DNA from: Leishmania donovani
Taxonomy: Eukaryota > Euglenozoa > Kinetoplastea > Trypanosomatida > Trypanosomatidae
Direction: 5' to 3'
Assembly (NCBI RefSeq): GCF_000227135.1
Contig: NC_018262.1
Coordinates: forward strand, 95,687-113,323
Length of the DNA: 17,637 bases
The position numbers and the translations under genes were made by a program. Numbering within the stretch: position 1 is the first letter of the stretch; each line of letters starts with the position of its first letter. Shown here one piece after another: positions 1 to 9,346 of this stretch. The notes below the pieces were generated by a model. The model ran no database searches. It worked only from the letters and a program-made list of their open reading frames with translations, and was not told the DNA's origin.

Positions 1-923
1 TCCTTTTCTGCCCCCCCCCTGCTCTTCTTAGGTATTCCGTGGCGTTGTCCATCTCTCTCGCGCGCGCTCTCTCATTTCTCCTTTTGTGGTTGACGGCGCG
101 CCCTCCGTCGCGTGCGTGCTCAACGTGTGGGTGTGGCGTATCGGCTGCGTGAGACTTGGTGGTGTGCGTCCCCTCTTTCATTGACCTTTCTGCACCCCTT
201 CTCTCTCTTTGTCGTGCCGCCGCTGGCGGAGCCTGATGACGGGAACCGCACCTGTACAGCAGCGCGCACAACGCGGGGAAGCAGAAGCAGTCCCGAACGC
301 GCACTACAGATAGATGTGTTTCTACCGGAGGCACTGGAGCACTCATGCGCGAATACCCAGGAGTTCATGCACACTTGCATGTGTACAGACTTCGAATTAT
401 ATGAAAGAGGGGGAGGGGTTACAGCGGAGGAGCGCACCCCCACAAGAGCACGTGCAAGCTCGCACAGAAGCAGCAGCAACAGCAATACAAACGCTAGAGA
501 GAAAGGGGCAGGCGTAACTAATGCGTTGTGTGTGTATGTTTGTGCAGGCGCAAAACGAAGATGCGACCAACAACACCAAAAAGAACAAAGAAAATGAAAG
601 GGCGCTGAAGGGACACGCACACACGCGATGGAGGAGGTGGACACATTTTTATTTTATCCCTTTGCCTTTTAATTTTTGAAGGTCGCGAAAGGCTGCGCGC
701 ACCGCTAGCGATTCACCACCGGAGGTGTTACAGTGAAGGTATGTGTCGCTTTTCTCAAATCCCTTTCCTTCCGTGTTTGCGTGTGATCACCTTTCGCCCC
801 CCCCCGCCCTGTTCATCTTTCTCTCTTACCCCCCGCTCACTCTATACGTGTGCGTGTGCATGTTTATGCGTCTCCTTTTTTCTTGTTCTCCCTCCGCCAC
901 CGCCATATGTCAGACACACACTC

Positions 924-951
924 ACACACACACACACGTGTGTGTGTGTGT
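924..951. repeat. Perfect 28-bp CA/TG palindrome
   Basis: An AC run meets a GT run head to head, giving a perfect inverted repeat centred between 937 and 938 with no loop. It is embedded in a longer CA/TG microsatellite (911-953). Alternating purine-pyrimidine sequence of this kind can in principle adopt Z-DNA or a cruciform. In RNA it would fold back on itself. Confidence 0.85.
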
Positions 952-1762
952 TTGCAGAGTCCGCCTCTGCACCCGCCGCTCTGTTCGCCCTCCTCCCTTG
1001 TCTTCCGCTTCCTCTCTCTGGCTGTGGCTCGACCTATTCTCTCAATGCGTATGTGTGCGCTGCGCGCGTGCGTGCCGTGGGATGTGTGGCATTCTGGTGT
1101 AGTCTTTTGCTCTCCGCCTCGTCGTTTTTTTTTTTCGTTTTGTTTTCTGCCGTGACCTCTATGCGTGCGCGCGCGTGCGTGTGGGCCGGTGTACGTGCAT
1201 CTCTCTTTTCGTGTGTGTTGCGCTGCTTAATCTCGGCTTACCTCTCCTGTGTGTGCCTGTGTGTTGGTTTGAGGCCTTCGTTGCGCCAACAAACGGACGA
1301 CAGAAAATGCCGAGGGGATGAGAGGTGGCGAGCATGACGGGCGTAAGGGAGAGAAAGAGGGGAGGCCAAGAAGAGATGTGGCAGAAGGAAGCTGTCTGCT
1401 GGTGTCTCGGCCGACTCATTTTATTCGGAAAGGAGGCGCAAAGGTAGGGTGAAAGCAAGCAAGGGCGAAGCATTCAGCTTCTATCTCTCCACCATTCTTT
1501 TCCCTCGACAGATGCACACTCGTACGCGGTCTCTGAAGCACTCACAAGAGCAGCACGCACACACGCACCTCTCTACCGTCAAACGCACAGGCACGCGCAT
1601 GCACCTCTTTGCATTCACAAGAAACGAAGCGAAAAACAAACGGTGAACATGTTTTGATGAAATCCCGACAGAAAACGAAAGAAGCAACGAAGAGGGAGGC
1701 CGCAACGACGACTATGCACTACATCATCAGCGGCAAAAAAAAAACAGCAGCGGAGCAATCAT

Positions 1763-1785
1763 CACCACCACCACCACCACCACCA
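1763..1785. repeat. CAC trinucleotide microsatellite
   Basis: About seven to eight uninterrupted CAC/ACC units in non-coding DNA, just after an A9 run. In the reverse frame it reads as poly-Trp, which produces a spurious minus-strand ORF. Confidence 0.85.
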
Positions 1786-1927
1786 GAGAGCTTTTTGAAA
1801 CGGTTCTCCTTCGACTTCTTTTTCACTTCGCCTTGTTTTGGGTTTTACTTGTAAAGATACAAACCACACCGAATCCAAGAAAACACCTTCGCCCGATGGA
1901 ATATGGCTGCGAATATGCAATACATCA

Positions 1928-1949
1928 ACACACACACACACACACACAC
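1928..1949. repeat. (AC)11 microsatellite
   Basis: Eleven uninterrupted AC units in spacer DNA. This is a simple repeat with no coding content. Confidence 0.9.
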
Positions 1950-2725
1950 GTGCTCATACAAGGGAAATTAGCTACACACTGCAACATCATCATTAAACTG
2001 CTGCTGCAGCACCACCGTCGACGTCGAGGATCACACCCATAGGCTTACGTTTTTCTCTCTTTTTCTTTGTGCGGGGGGTTTGCGTCTTTGAGAGAGGGGT
2101 GACTTGAGGTGGTGCGAATATGTGTGTGTGTGCGCGCAGAGCCATTAAAGCACCAAAAAAAAAAGAAAGAAATACGCGAACAGGAGAGGTGAGGAGAATT
2201 TCCAGAGCACGCGGAGTTTGCATCTCGCTCCCCTCTGATGCAAGAGTGCGCCATCGCAGCGCAGCGCGCGAGTGTGCGAATAGCAACGGTAACGAAAGCC
2301 CGGCCGTTCTCTACGGCGCGCCTTCCCGAGAGTCGGCAGGGCTCTTTTGTGCGAGTGGCGAGCGAGCGCGCGCGCGTGTGCGTGTGCCGCCGTGGTTCAC
2401 AAAGGAAGCGAAGGCAAGAGAAGGAGAGGTCTGCACATCGATTGCCTGAGAGGAGGGCCCGCTGGGAGGGCGTATGCTGGCAGGCGCGTTATTTAGTCAT
2501 GCCCAGTGCCCCTCCTTTCCGCCACTCACCCTCAGACGCGCGCCGTGTCTTCTGTGCGGTCACTTTTCCTTACCTCTGGCCTCCTCTTTTCGTTCTCTTT
2601 CATCTCTGCCTTCGGCGACTGTGCGTGTGCGCTAACGTGTACGCCATTGGTGTTCATGCTGCTACGGCCGCGCCCGTTGCTTACACACGCACACGCACTG
2701 ACACAACGCCTTCCCAAGCACATCA

Positions 2726-2751
2726 CTCATTCTCTTCCCCTCTCTCTGCAG
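2726..2751 (+). promoter_or_regulatory. Candidate trans-splice acceptor (distal) for gene 1
   Basis: An almost pure C/T tract of about 20 nt runs directly into CAG ending at 2751. This is the most canonical acceptor in the 1.2 kb before gene 1. Using it would give a leader of 1,114 nt. Alternatives nearer the gene are the AGs at 2859, 3425 and 3612. Which one is used cannot be decided from sequence. Trypanosomatid mRNAs receive the spliced leader at such AGs, and the upstream gene's polyadenylation is coupled to them. Confidence 0.5.
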
Positions 2752-2902
2752 ATTCGCGAAAAAAGAAAAACGAGATATAGAGCGCCGACAACAAAGGAAA
2801 CGAGAAGGCTCGCGTGCCGATTTCCATCCCCCGCTTTTTTTTTTCTTCGCTTTTTGGAGTCTGAGTAGCTGGTGAAGAGTAAGTCGCAGCATCCGCCCAA
2901 GT

Positions 2903-2956
2903 GCATCTGTGTATAGCTATATATATGTAAACATATATATAGCTGTATACAGATGC
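2903..2956 (+). other. 25-bp RNA hairpin with UAAA loop and start-stop uORF
   Basis: Arms 2903-2927 and 2932-2956 pair over 25 positions around a four-base loop (2928-2931). The inner 13 pairs (2915-2927 with 2932-2944) are perfect. The only two non-Watson-Crick pairs are U2914-G2945 and G2911-U2948, which are wobbles in plus-strand RNA and would be A-C mismatches in the complement. An ATG followed at once by TAA (2925-2930) spans the apex. A second ATG (2953-2955) is buried in the basal stem, paired with 2904-2906, and opens a 22-codon frame ending at 3021. A leader control element or a small structured RNA are both possible. The function is unknown. Confidence 0.7.
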
Positions 2957-3783
2957 GACGCCAGACATTTGAACTGTTCTCTCGTGATCTCCACACCCTT
3001 TCCTTTTTCCTCTACCTCTGAGGTCCTCGTTATTATCGTGGTTTTTCACACATCTCTCTCATCTTCACCCGATACACCGCACCGTAGCGCAGAAGAGAGG
3101 CCTTTTCACCACTCTGCCCCCTTCCCCCCTCCCCCTCCCCCACACACGCACACCCGCACACCTGAACCCATAGACACCGCACTGAGCCCGCGTGAGAGCC
3201 CTCGCACCCTCCACCGCACTCCACACACGCGCATAGAGAGGGGCTCACGCCGATACGTTGGTTTTCCTTTTCATCTTTCCTTTTCACGCATACATCGACT
3301 ACGCTAAAGGCCAGCACAGGCCTGCCCCGCCCACCGCCCCCTCCCTCCCCTGCTCTCTCTCTCGCCGCCTCCTCCTCCTCGACGCGTCAACACACCTCCT
3401 GATCACTCACCCACATCCGCAACAGTCTACACCACGGCAGCGTCGCACCGGCTGCATTCTCCTCCGCGCCTACACACTCCGTCGCACGCACACGTTTCCA
3501 CTCCAATTCATCTGCCACCACTCGCGCTCTACGACGTGATTTGCTGATTCGTTTTACTAAATTTGCTTTTTGTTTGTGTGTGTGTGTGTCGGCGGCCTCT
3601 CTTGCATACCAGGTGCCGCCCGACCTATTAATCGACCTTTCCACCTATAGATACACACAGATACAGCAGTGACTCGTGCCAACGCATCTCGCCGCACCGA
3701 GTCGTTTTGCTGGCGGTACTGTGCTCCGGCGCGTTTTAGTCTCTTTTCGTTACCGTGCTGTTACGCGCTGTAGACAACAACAA

Positions 3784-3801
3784 ACACACACACACACACA
3801 C
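3784..3801. repeat. (AC)9 microsatellite in gene 1 leader
   Basis: Nine uninterrupted AC units about 65 nt before the gene 1 start codon, inside any plausible 5' UTR of that gene. Confidence 0.85.
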
Positions 3802-3865
3802 GTACACACCAGTGAGGTGGGGCTGCTGTTGCTGCTGCTCACGTGTAGCCCAGTGAAGCCAAGCC

Positions 3866-5713
3866 ATGCTCGCCTTTACCATTACGTCGACAGAGCAGGA
3901 GCGGACAGTGAAGCGGCTGAAGGTCGACAGCCCTTCAGCGTCTCTCGAATGCGAGGATGACGGTGAGAACAGCTGCAGCAGCGTGCCGCATATCGCAGAG
4001 GCCAATCCTGCGTTAGAGAGCGCGCAGCGTACTCCAGCCCTGTCCAAGCACGCTGACACTCCTGCAACGGAGGCGGTGAATGGCGTCTCTCCCGAGGTCT
4101 CACCAGCGAACTCGTCGAGGAGCCGCCACAGCAGCGATGACGATGATGACGGCAAGGATGAAAAGGACCTGAGTGACGACCACCTCTCTTCCCCGGTGGC
4201 ACGGCAGTTTAACGGCGACACGTGGCGCGTGACACGTACACCAACGGGGTCTGCCGTGAAGGCCACGACCGCCATAACCGGCGCTGCAGCTGTTCCGCCG
4301 CCCCCCATCACGACAAACGGCGCCATCACCACACTGCGCAGTCTTGGCCAACTGCAGACGCTCGTGAGCAGCACAAACACAACGTCCGCGAAGGATAAGG
4401 TGCACCCGAGCCTGCGGCTCAAGCCGGGCGAGACGGTAATGCTGCTGTTGCACTTCGACGAGGCGTCCCTGCGCTCGCTCATTAACGGCGCGACGACGGA
4501 GCTGTCGCAGATGCGCGTCTTCACGCTTAACCTGGCGAAGCTGCCGCCGCATGACTACGAGGCGGCCCCCGAAAAGCGCTTGAGCGCCGGTGGGTGTACC
4601 AGCAGCCCCGATGCGAGCGACTGTGCGCGGCTTGGGGGCAGCACCGCGACGCCGGACGCTGATGTGACCCAAGTCACGGTCCAAGACACTGAGGACGAGG
4701 ACGAGGAGGAGCTAGTGCCGGCGGTGCATCCAGTGGCGGGGTCGACAGCGGCCGCAGCGGGGACCAGCACCATTGCGGAGAAGGAGTGCCTTCCTCGTGC
4801 GTCGGTCTCCACGGGTGGCGCCCTCGCGCTCGACGAGGCCGCTACCGTCTCGTCGCTCTCTGGCGACCTCCACCACGCTAGCGACGTCATCAGCGATAAG
4901 CTGCACCAGATGTTGGCAGTGGACACCATACTGAACCCCCACGCTTCCCAACAGCAGCGTGGCCACGGGAGCGGCGACGGCGGTGCTGCCGCCACTGGCA
5001 AGAAGGAGCCGTTGCTTTTCCCCGCCATGATCGTCTGGCGCGCTGCCGGCGCCCCACGCGAGGAGTACCCACCGGCCCCGCCACAGACTTACTCCTCCCA
5101 GCCTCCATCCACCCCCGCAGAGCTCTTTTCCGACCGCCTTTCTGCCCAGGGCGGGCCGCTGGTGGTGAAGGAGGCAACCGGGGTAGACCAGGTGCACTCC
5201 TTGACGCTGTTCCGCCCCGTATTCACGATGGAACATCTTTTCCGCACCCTTGTCCGCACTGTCGCGCCGTCTTTTGCTGCCAGAGGTACTGGCGAGAAGT
5301 CCCGCACGGTGCTGTACCTCGGCGCATCGTGGTGCCCGCCCTGCATGCGCTTCGTGCGCGAGATGCCGCAACTCATGCGAGAGGATCTGCCGTCGAGTGT
5401 CGTGTGCACCCTGAAGGCGGACATGGACTTGGCCAAGCCCATCTATGACTACTTCAAGGTGGAGATAATCCCTACCTTTGTTGTCCTGGACAACGAGGTG
5501 CTCATGAAGTGCTACGAGACCGTGCGGCGTCAGCAAAGCAGCGCTGCCGGTTGCAGTGGCGGCGGCGGCGCCTCGCAGTCCGACTACGCCCGCGCCATAC
5601 AGGAGGCCTTCTCTAAGGCAGAGCTGGGCCGCTTACAGAACTCCAACAGGCAGCTCGTGAGCACCTTTATCTCGAAGCACAGCCAAGCTCTGAGCTTCGA
5701 TGAGGACTTCTGA
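3866..5713 (+). CDS. Thioredoxin-fold protein (WCPPC) with long N-terminal extension
   Basis: A 615-aa protein with a C-terminal thioredoxin-like domain (about 453-580). The evidence is strand-then-motif YLGASWCPPC, with the redox site WCPPC at 489-493, followed by a helix and the cis-proline segment IIPTFVVL (Pro536). WCPPC is the motif of tryparedoxins, which are about 145 aa, so some 450 residues are extra. The extension holds a basic patch KRLK (16-19), acidic runs (91-105 and 274-282), low-complexity Ser/Ala stretches, and a hydrophobic segment starting LKPGETVMLLLHFDEASLR (from 185) that could be a small folded domain. No signal peptide or membrane span is seen. A disulfide reductase or a scaffold that borrows a thioredoxin fold are both possible, and the substrate is unknown. 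The start is the first ATG after an in-frame TGA at 3854. Confidence 0.9.
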   Translation: MLAFTITSTEQERTVKRLKVDSPSASLECEDDGENSCSSVPHIAEANPALESAQRTPALSKHADTPATEAVNGVSPEVSPANSSRSRHSSDDDDDGKDEKDLSDDHLSSPVARQFNGDTWRVTRTPTGSAVKATTAITGAAAVPPPPITTNGAITTLRSLGQLQTLVSSTNTTSAKDKVHPSLRLKPGETVMLLLHFDEASLRSLINGATTELSQMRVFTLNLAKLPPHDYEAAPEKRLSAGGCTSSPDASDCARLGGSTATPDADVTQVTVQDTEDEDEEELVPAVHPVAGSTAAAAGTSTIAEKECLPRASVSTGGALALDEAATVSSLSGDLHHASDVISDKLHQMLAVDTILNPHASQQQRGHGSGDGGAAATGKKEPLLFPAMIVWRAAGAPREEYPPAPPQTYSSQPPSTPAELFSDRLSAQGGPLVVKEATGVDQVHSLTLFRPVFTMEHLFRTLVRTVAPSFAARGTGEKSRTVLYLGASWCPPCMRFVREMPQLMREDLPSSVVCTLKADMDLAKPIYDYFKVEIIPTFVVLDNEVLMKCYETVRRQQSSAAGCSGGGGASQSDYARAIQEAFSKAELGRLQNSNRQLVSTFISKHSQALSFDEDF

Positions 5714-7044
5714 AGGACGGCATCAGTGACAGGTACCATTGCTGCTTCTGCTGCTCGGCACACGGCCACTACCGTGCTTGACCGCTCCTGCTTATTCCGT
5801 CTCTTTCCCACATCGCTTCCTGACCCGTGCATGCTGACACTTGCCCAGCTCACGCGATTCATGAGTGTTGCTCTCTTTTTCTTTTTCCAGGTCTCATCCA
5901 CGCACACACACACACACACACAGACACGGAGGCGTGCCATCTGCTGGACGCGGTGGGACGCTCGACACTTCACACATCGTAATCACGGTGCTTGAATCAG
6001 CGATCGAGGAAACGCACAAGCACACGCACACACACACACACACACATACACACTGAAACGTCCGATTATGTGACACCCTTCTTTCTAAATGTGCATGCGC
6101 GTGTGTACTAGGATTACATCATCATTTTTTCTTTGTATTTTCCGTTCTCGGTCACTGCAGACATAACGGCACCCTTGTGGATGCTTGTCCGCTGGGACAG
6201 CCGCTGGCACCCCGTTCCTCATCCCTACAATCATGCCCCCCCCACCCACCTGCCCTCCACCATTGCCACCCGAACCGCTCCTCTTTCCAGGCTTTCTTCA
6301 TGTGCTTGATTTTATGCTTCCGGGTGAAGCGCGCGTGCACGGACCCACCACACACAAGCACATACACATATATGTATATGTATGTCTGTGTACAGCGTAG
6401 ATGACCCTCTTGCCGAAACACATTTGTATATCTTCTCATTCCGTTTGCTTCTGGTCTATTTTGGGTTGCCTGTTGTGCTTGTATTTCGGTTTGGTGGCGG
6501 CGGTGGCCGTTGTTTCGCATCATGATGTCACTCTTCCTTTCTCCTCCTTCGTATTTGTTGCCCCCCCCCCCGGCGGGGGGCGCCTGCGTCTCACCGGGCT
6601 CTTGCGGCAATGGACCCCGCGTTTTTGTTTCCTGTTTTCTGCTTTGTGGTTTGCTCTGCTCAGCTTGAGCAGTCGTAAGTGCGGAGGTAGATAGCGGAGA
6701 AGGGGGTTTTATAGTGGTGATGGCAAGCCGAAGGAAGAAGAAGGGGGGATGCAGGCGTGCAGTGTGTGCACGTGCGCATTGGGGTAGATCACCCAACTCG
6801 TCATTTAGACTGCGTTAGGCCTCGGGCTCTGTCTGTTTCTTCCTCTCTCGCTCGCCTTTGGTGTGCCCGACACACTCTTAACCGTGCGTGTGCATACGCT
6901 TGCGTGACTGCTCTGCTGCGGCTGCAGCAGGCAAGGTGAAGAGGCTAAAGGGGCAGTGGGAGAGAGACTCAGCACTTCGACCCCCCCCCCCCAAACACAC
7001 ACAGGAGGATCAAGGGTGTGGAGATGGGAAAGATGAGTGTGGCT
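5714..7044. other. 3' UTR and spacer after gene 1
   Basis: No gene is seen. The stretch contains two CA arrays (5903-5922 and 6027-6046), an AT-rich imperfect palindrome around 6361-6380, an 11-C run meeting a G-rich run (6561-6580) and a 12-C run at 6981-6992. Acceptor-like tracts occur (for example the T-rich run ending in CAG at 5890), but no ORF with gene-like composition follows. The first part is presumably the gene 1 3' UTR. Its end cannot be read because trypanosomatids lack a polyadenylation signal. Confidence 0.55.
5903..6046. repeat. Paired CA microsatellites in gene 1 3' region
   Basis: Two uninterrupted CA runs of ten units each (5903-5922 and 6027-6046) separated by about 100 nt of unique sequence, with impure CA flanks reaching about 6053. 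They produce spurious Thr/His and Cys/Val ORFs on both strands. Confidence 0.85.
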
Positions 7045-7555
7045 ATAGTTTTTCTCGTTCAACGTGTCCACTCTCTTCCACAGAGCATGATTCAAACTCC
7101 ACACAGCCCTGCCTGCCAAAGGCCCCATCGCCTGGTGCAAGGCAGCCTTAGACACCCGCGCGTCGCCGCAATGCGCCGACTCGGTCATCTGAGCAGGACC
7201 TCTGCCTGGAACTCCACACACTGACCCACTCGGCAGGGGCCGCCTCATAGCTGCTCCCACTGCACTGGCTGCCACGTAGTGCATCCATCTGGTGGTGACG
7301 CAGGCTCTCCACCAGGAGGCAGTGAGAGGGCCGGGTGAGGGACATTCGAATTGCCTTGACGTTTTGCCTATCATATGGATGATGCAGACGCGCTCACAGT
7401 CGAAGGTCGCTCCACAATGCAACGCCATACAGGACCTGACCGCCGGCATCCGTAGCGATACATCGCTCCAACATCCCTCTATGTCGTAGGCACCTGACCC
7501 TGCGACCGCGAGCAGTGGGCTCGGCATTTAGCGGGGGTTAAGGGGCTGCTGGGAT
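7045..7555 (-). mobile_element. SIDER-like short degenerate retroposon, antisense
   Basis: A block of about 510 bp whose composition differs from its pyrimidine-rich surroundings. Read on the minus strand it begins near 7555, runs as mixed GC-rich sequence, and ends in an A-rich tail (complement of the T-run at 7049-7054). From memory of the family, its wording matches Leishmania SIDER2-type elements, the short non-autonomous relatives of ingi/L1Tc. Examples are the minus-strand segments around 7475-7520 and 7300-7345. No intact reading frame is expected in such elements. SIDER2 copies in sense orientation within 3' UTRs are known to destabilise mRNA. This copy is antisense to the flanking genes. 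The family call is from recognition, not from an alignment. Confidence 0.65.
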
Positions 7556-8282
7556 GACCCGCACAGAGTGCTTGTGTGTGTGTGAATGGTGCACTGGACG
7601 CTGAGAGATATCACGCACGTATGTGTCTCCCGCCATCAGGGGCTGGAATTCGTCAACAGAAGCAAAAAGCGATTGGAGGCATTTTGTACATAGATGCCAC
7701 TGATGTGTTTGGTTGAGCGTGGCGTGGCCGTGTGGGTAGTGCAGCTGCGCTCGTGCATGCTTTTTGTGTGTGGGGGATCTGCTCACTCTTCGTCTTCCTT
7801 TGCTTTGTTTTGCCAAGTTTCACGTCGGTCGTGGTGTGTATGTTATTCGATGTGTGCACGTGTGCCTGCGTGTGTCTTCCTCGGTGTGTTTTCAGTTGTT
7901 TTAATTGCATTACTGACGGTTGCAGTTGGTGACGCCGGCGTGGGCAATAAGATCAAAAGAGGACAACAAGAGAAGGAATCATACAACTGCAAGTGGAAGC
8001 AGTGGAAACGATGAACTATACTGCAGAAGGTGGTGGCGCGCCTGCGCGTGTGTGGATACCCATCTCCGTGTACCGCCAACAAAACTGTGTGATGGTTTGC
8101 GTTGTGCCTGCGTCGTGGTCACCAGCTTGCAGCTTTCGTGCATCACCTCAACAAGAAACCTGTCGCCGTGCCCCATCTTCTCGATTCCTTCCATCTTCAA
8201 TACTCCTCCTTTCCACCTCTCCGCGCCACACTCACTGTCGGGTGCCCGCACCCCCCCCCCAAACGCTGCTACATCCCTTGCA
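7556..8282. other. Spacer between SIDER-like element and gene 2 leader
   Basis: No gene is seen. The sequence is TG-rich up to about 7925 and mixed after that, with a pyrimidine-rich stretch at 8175-8225 and a C-run near 8252-8261. The last ATG before gene 2 is at 8282. Confidence 0.55.
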
Positions 8283-9346
8283 TGATTGTGTTCGTTACCG
8301 CTCTCCCACCTTCACCAACACACCCACCGTTGCACGAAACACCGACACCATCACGAACAGCAGCAACACGATAACACTGCAACGCATTTCAGCAATTGTC
8401 TGGGCTCCTCTCCGTTTCGCTGCAAAAACAAAGTCCGAGAAGAGAAGACTCAAACAGCCGGCCGCTCTTTTCTTTTTTATTTTCCGCGTGTCTTCTGCGT
8501 TTCCACCCTTCTCTCTCGTTGACCGACACTCTCGTTTCTTTTCCCCGCTTCAACACATACATTGAAAAAAAAAAAAGGAAACAACACACACAGAAAAAGA
8601 GGGAAGGAAAGAGACAAGCAGACCTGCCGGCATAAGCACAACGCGCGCGCCCATTGCACGCTGGTCTGCTGCTGTACATACCCTCCCCCACTTGCCTACT
8701 GCTGCAGACTGTCGTTTCTACTGCTACGTATTGACTGCGTACCTCGGTACCCCGTGACAAGCTTCTCTTCTCCGTCTCCTTCTTTCGGACGAGCTCCTAT
8801 TTTCCGCGTCTCGGGCTGAACGCATCTGACCCTCGTTTCCTTGTCGAACAGCGAGTCGCACTCACTCGCGCGGACAGGCACGAGAACGACGTGGAAGTGA
8901 GGCACACGCGTACTGTTCGTTCCCCCCTCCCTTTCGTTTCAGCGGCGGCCTCCTTTCTCTTCGTCTCCGCGTAGCTGCAGCAATTACTCTCACTCCTTCT
9001 GTTGTCTTTACGTCTCTTCTTTCGTTTTACTTCTGTTTTCTCCTCCACGTGTGATTGCCAGAGTGAGCGGGCGTGCACAACGAACCAATTTGGTTGTCCG
9101 TCGCGTGCCATTGTTTGAGGTACTGTGGTTGTTGCGTGTGCGCGCGTCGGCGCCTTTTTTCGCGTGAATTCGTTGCTTCTGTTTTTCACCCTTTCGCCTT
9201 CATCACCCCTCCCCCTCCCACTCCCACTCCTCCAGTTTGCATACCTTCTCCGCTCTCTTGATCTCGGTCTCGCCCCATCTTCCCGCGCTTCTTTTCTGCC
9301 GCCTTGCCTTGCTCAGCACTCCATTCTCGGTTGCTGACTCTCCGAG
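8283..9346 (+). promoter_or_regulatory. ATG-free leader region of gene 2 with several acceptors
   Basis: All 1,064 nt lack ATG on the plus strand. Candidate trans-splice acceptors include a long pyrimidine tract (8466-8550) with its next AG at 8577, the AG at 9060-9061, a very strong C/T tract (9181-9233) with AG at 9234-9235, and a proximal AG at 9315-9316. The site at 9235 is the best by tract quality and would leave a leader of 111 nt. The length of the ATG-free zone suggests that further upstream acceptors may also be used. Confidence 0.55.
9181..9235 (+). promoter_or_regulatory. Probable trans-splice acceptor of gene 2
   Basis: Some 50 nt of almost uninterrupted pyrimidine (T-rich then C-rich) ends in CCAG at 9235, with no AG inside the tract. 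This is the usual layout for spliced-leader addition and lies 111 nt before the start codon. Confidence 0.65.

Larger units (their letters stand above)
1..2725. other. Non-coding spacer upstream of gene 1
   Basis: No convincing gene is visible on either strand. The open frames here are short, start mostly at non-ATG codons and translate to low-complexity Cys/Val, Ser/Phe or His/Thr runs that come from CA/TG and pyrimidine tracts. The stretch probably holds the 3' UTR of a gene to the left plus intergenic DNA. An acceptor-like site (C-run, pyrimidine tract, AG) lies at 2-31, but the first ATG frame after it (235) closes after about 25 codons. Purine-rich blocks (around 1340-1390 and 2150-2180) alternate with pyrimidine blocks (around 745-910 and 2560-2610). 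A GC/GT alternating run lies near 2365-2390. Confidence 0.6.
2752..3865 (+). promoter_or_regulatory. Probable long 5' leader region of gene 1
   Basis: This stretch is pyrimidine-rich and holds only two plus-strand ATGs (2925 and 2953), both inside the hairpin at 2903-2956. The 910 nt from 2956 to 3865 contain no ATG at all. Secondary acceptor-like sites are visible: a T-run with AG at 2858-2859, a long C/T tract (3333-3384) with AG at 3424-3425, and a TG-rich tract with AG at 3611-3612. A (TG)n run lies at 3575-3589 and an (AC)9 run at 3784-3801, about 65 nt before the start codon. Absence of upstream ATGs fits transcribed leader sequence, but transcription is inferred, not shown. Confidence 0.5.

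Noticed and set aside
741..1337. 198-codon plus-strand frame rich in Cys, Ser, Phe and Leu
   Set aside because: The translation only reflects TG and pyrimidine tracts, and repeated Cys-Val runs come from the TG microsatellite.
2238..2780. 180-codon plus-strand frame before gene 1
   Set aside because: Mixed low-complexity translation with Arg-rich and Cys-rich patches and no domain. It runs across the textbook acceptor at 2751.
4712..5536. 274-codon minus-strand open frame opposite gene 1
   Set aside because: Shadow of the gene 1 coding frame. Its translation is Arg/His/Gly-rich with no domain, while the WCPPC fold is read on the plus strand.
6805..7527. 240-codon minus-strand frame across the SIDER-like block
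   Set aside because: SIDER-type elements are non-coding, and the frame continues past the A-rich tail into a microsatellite, so it is fortuitous.
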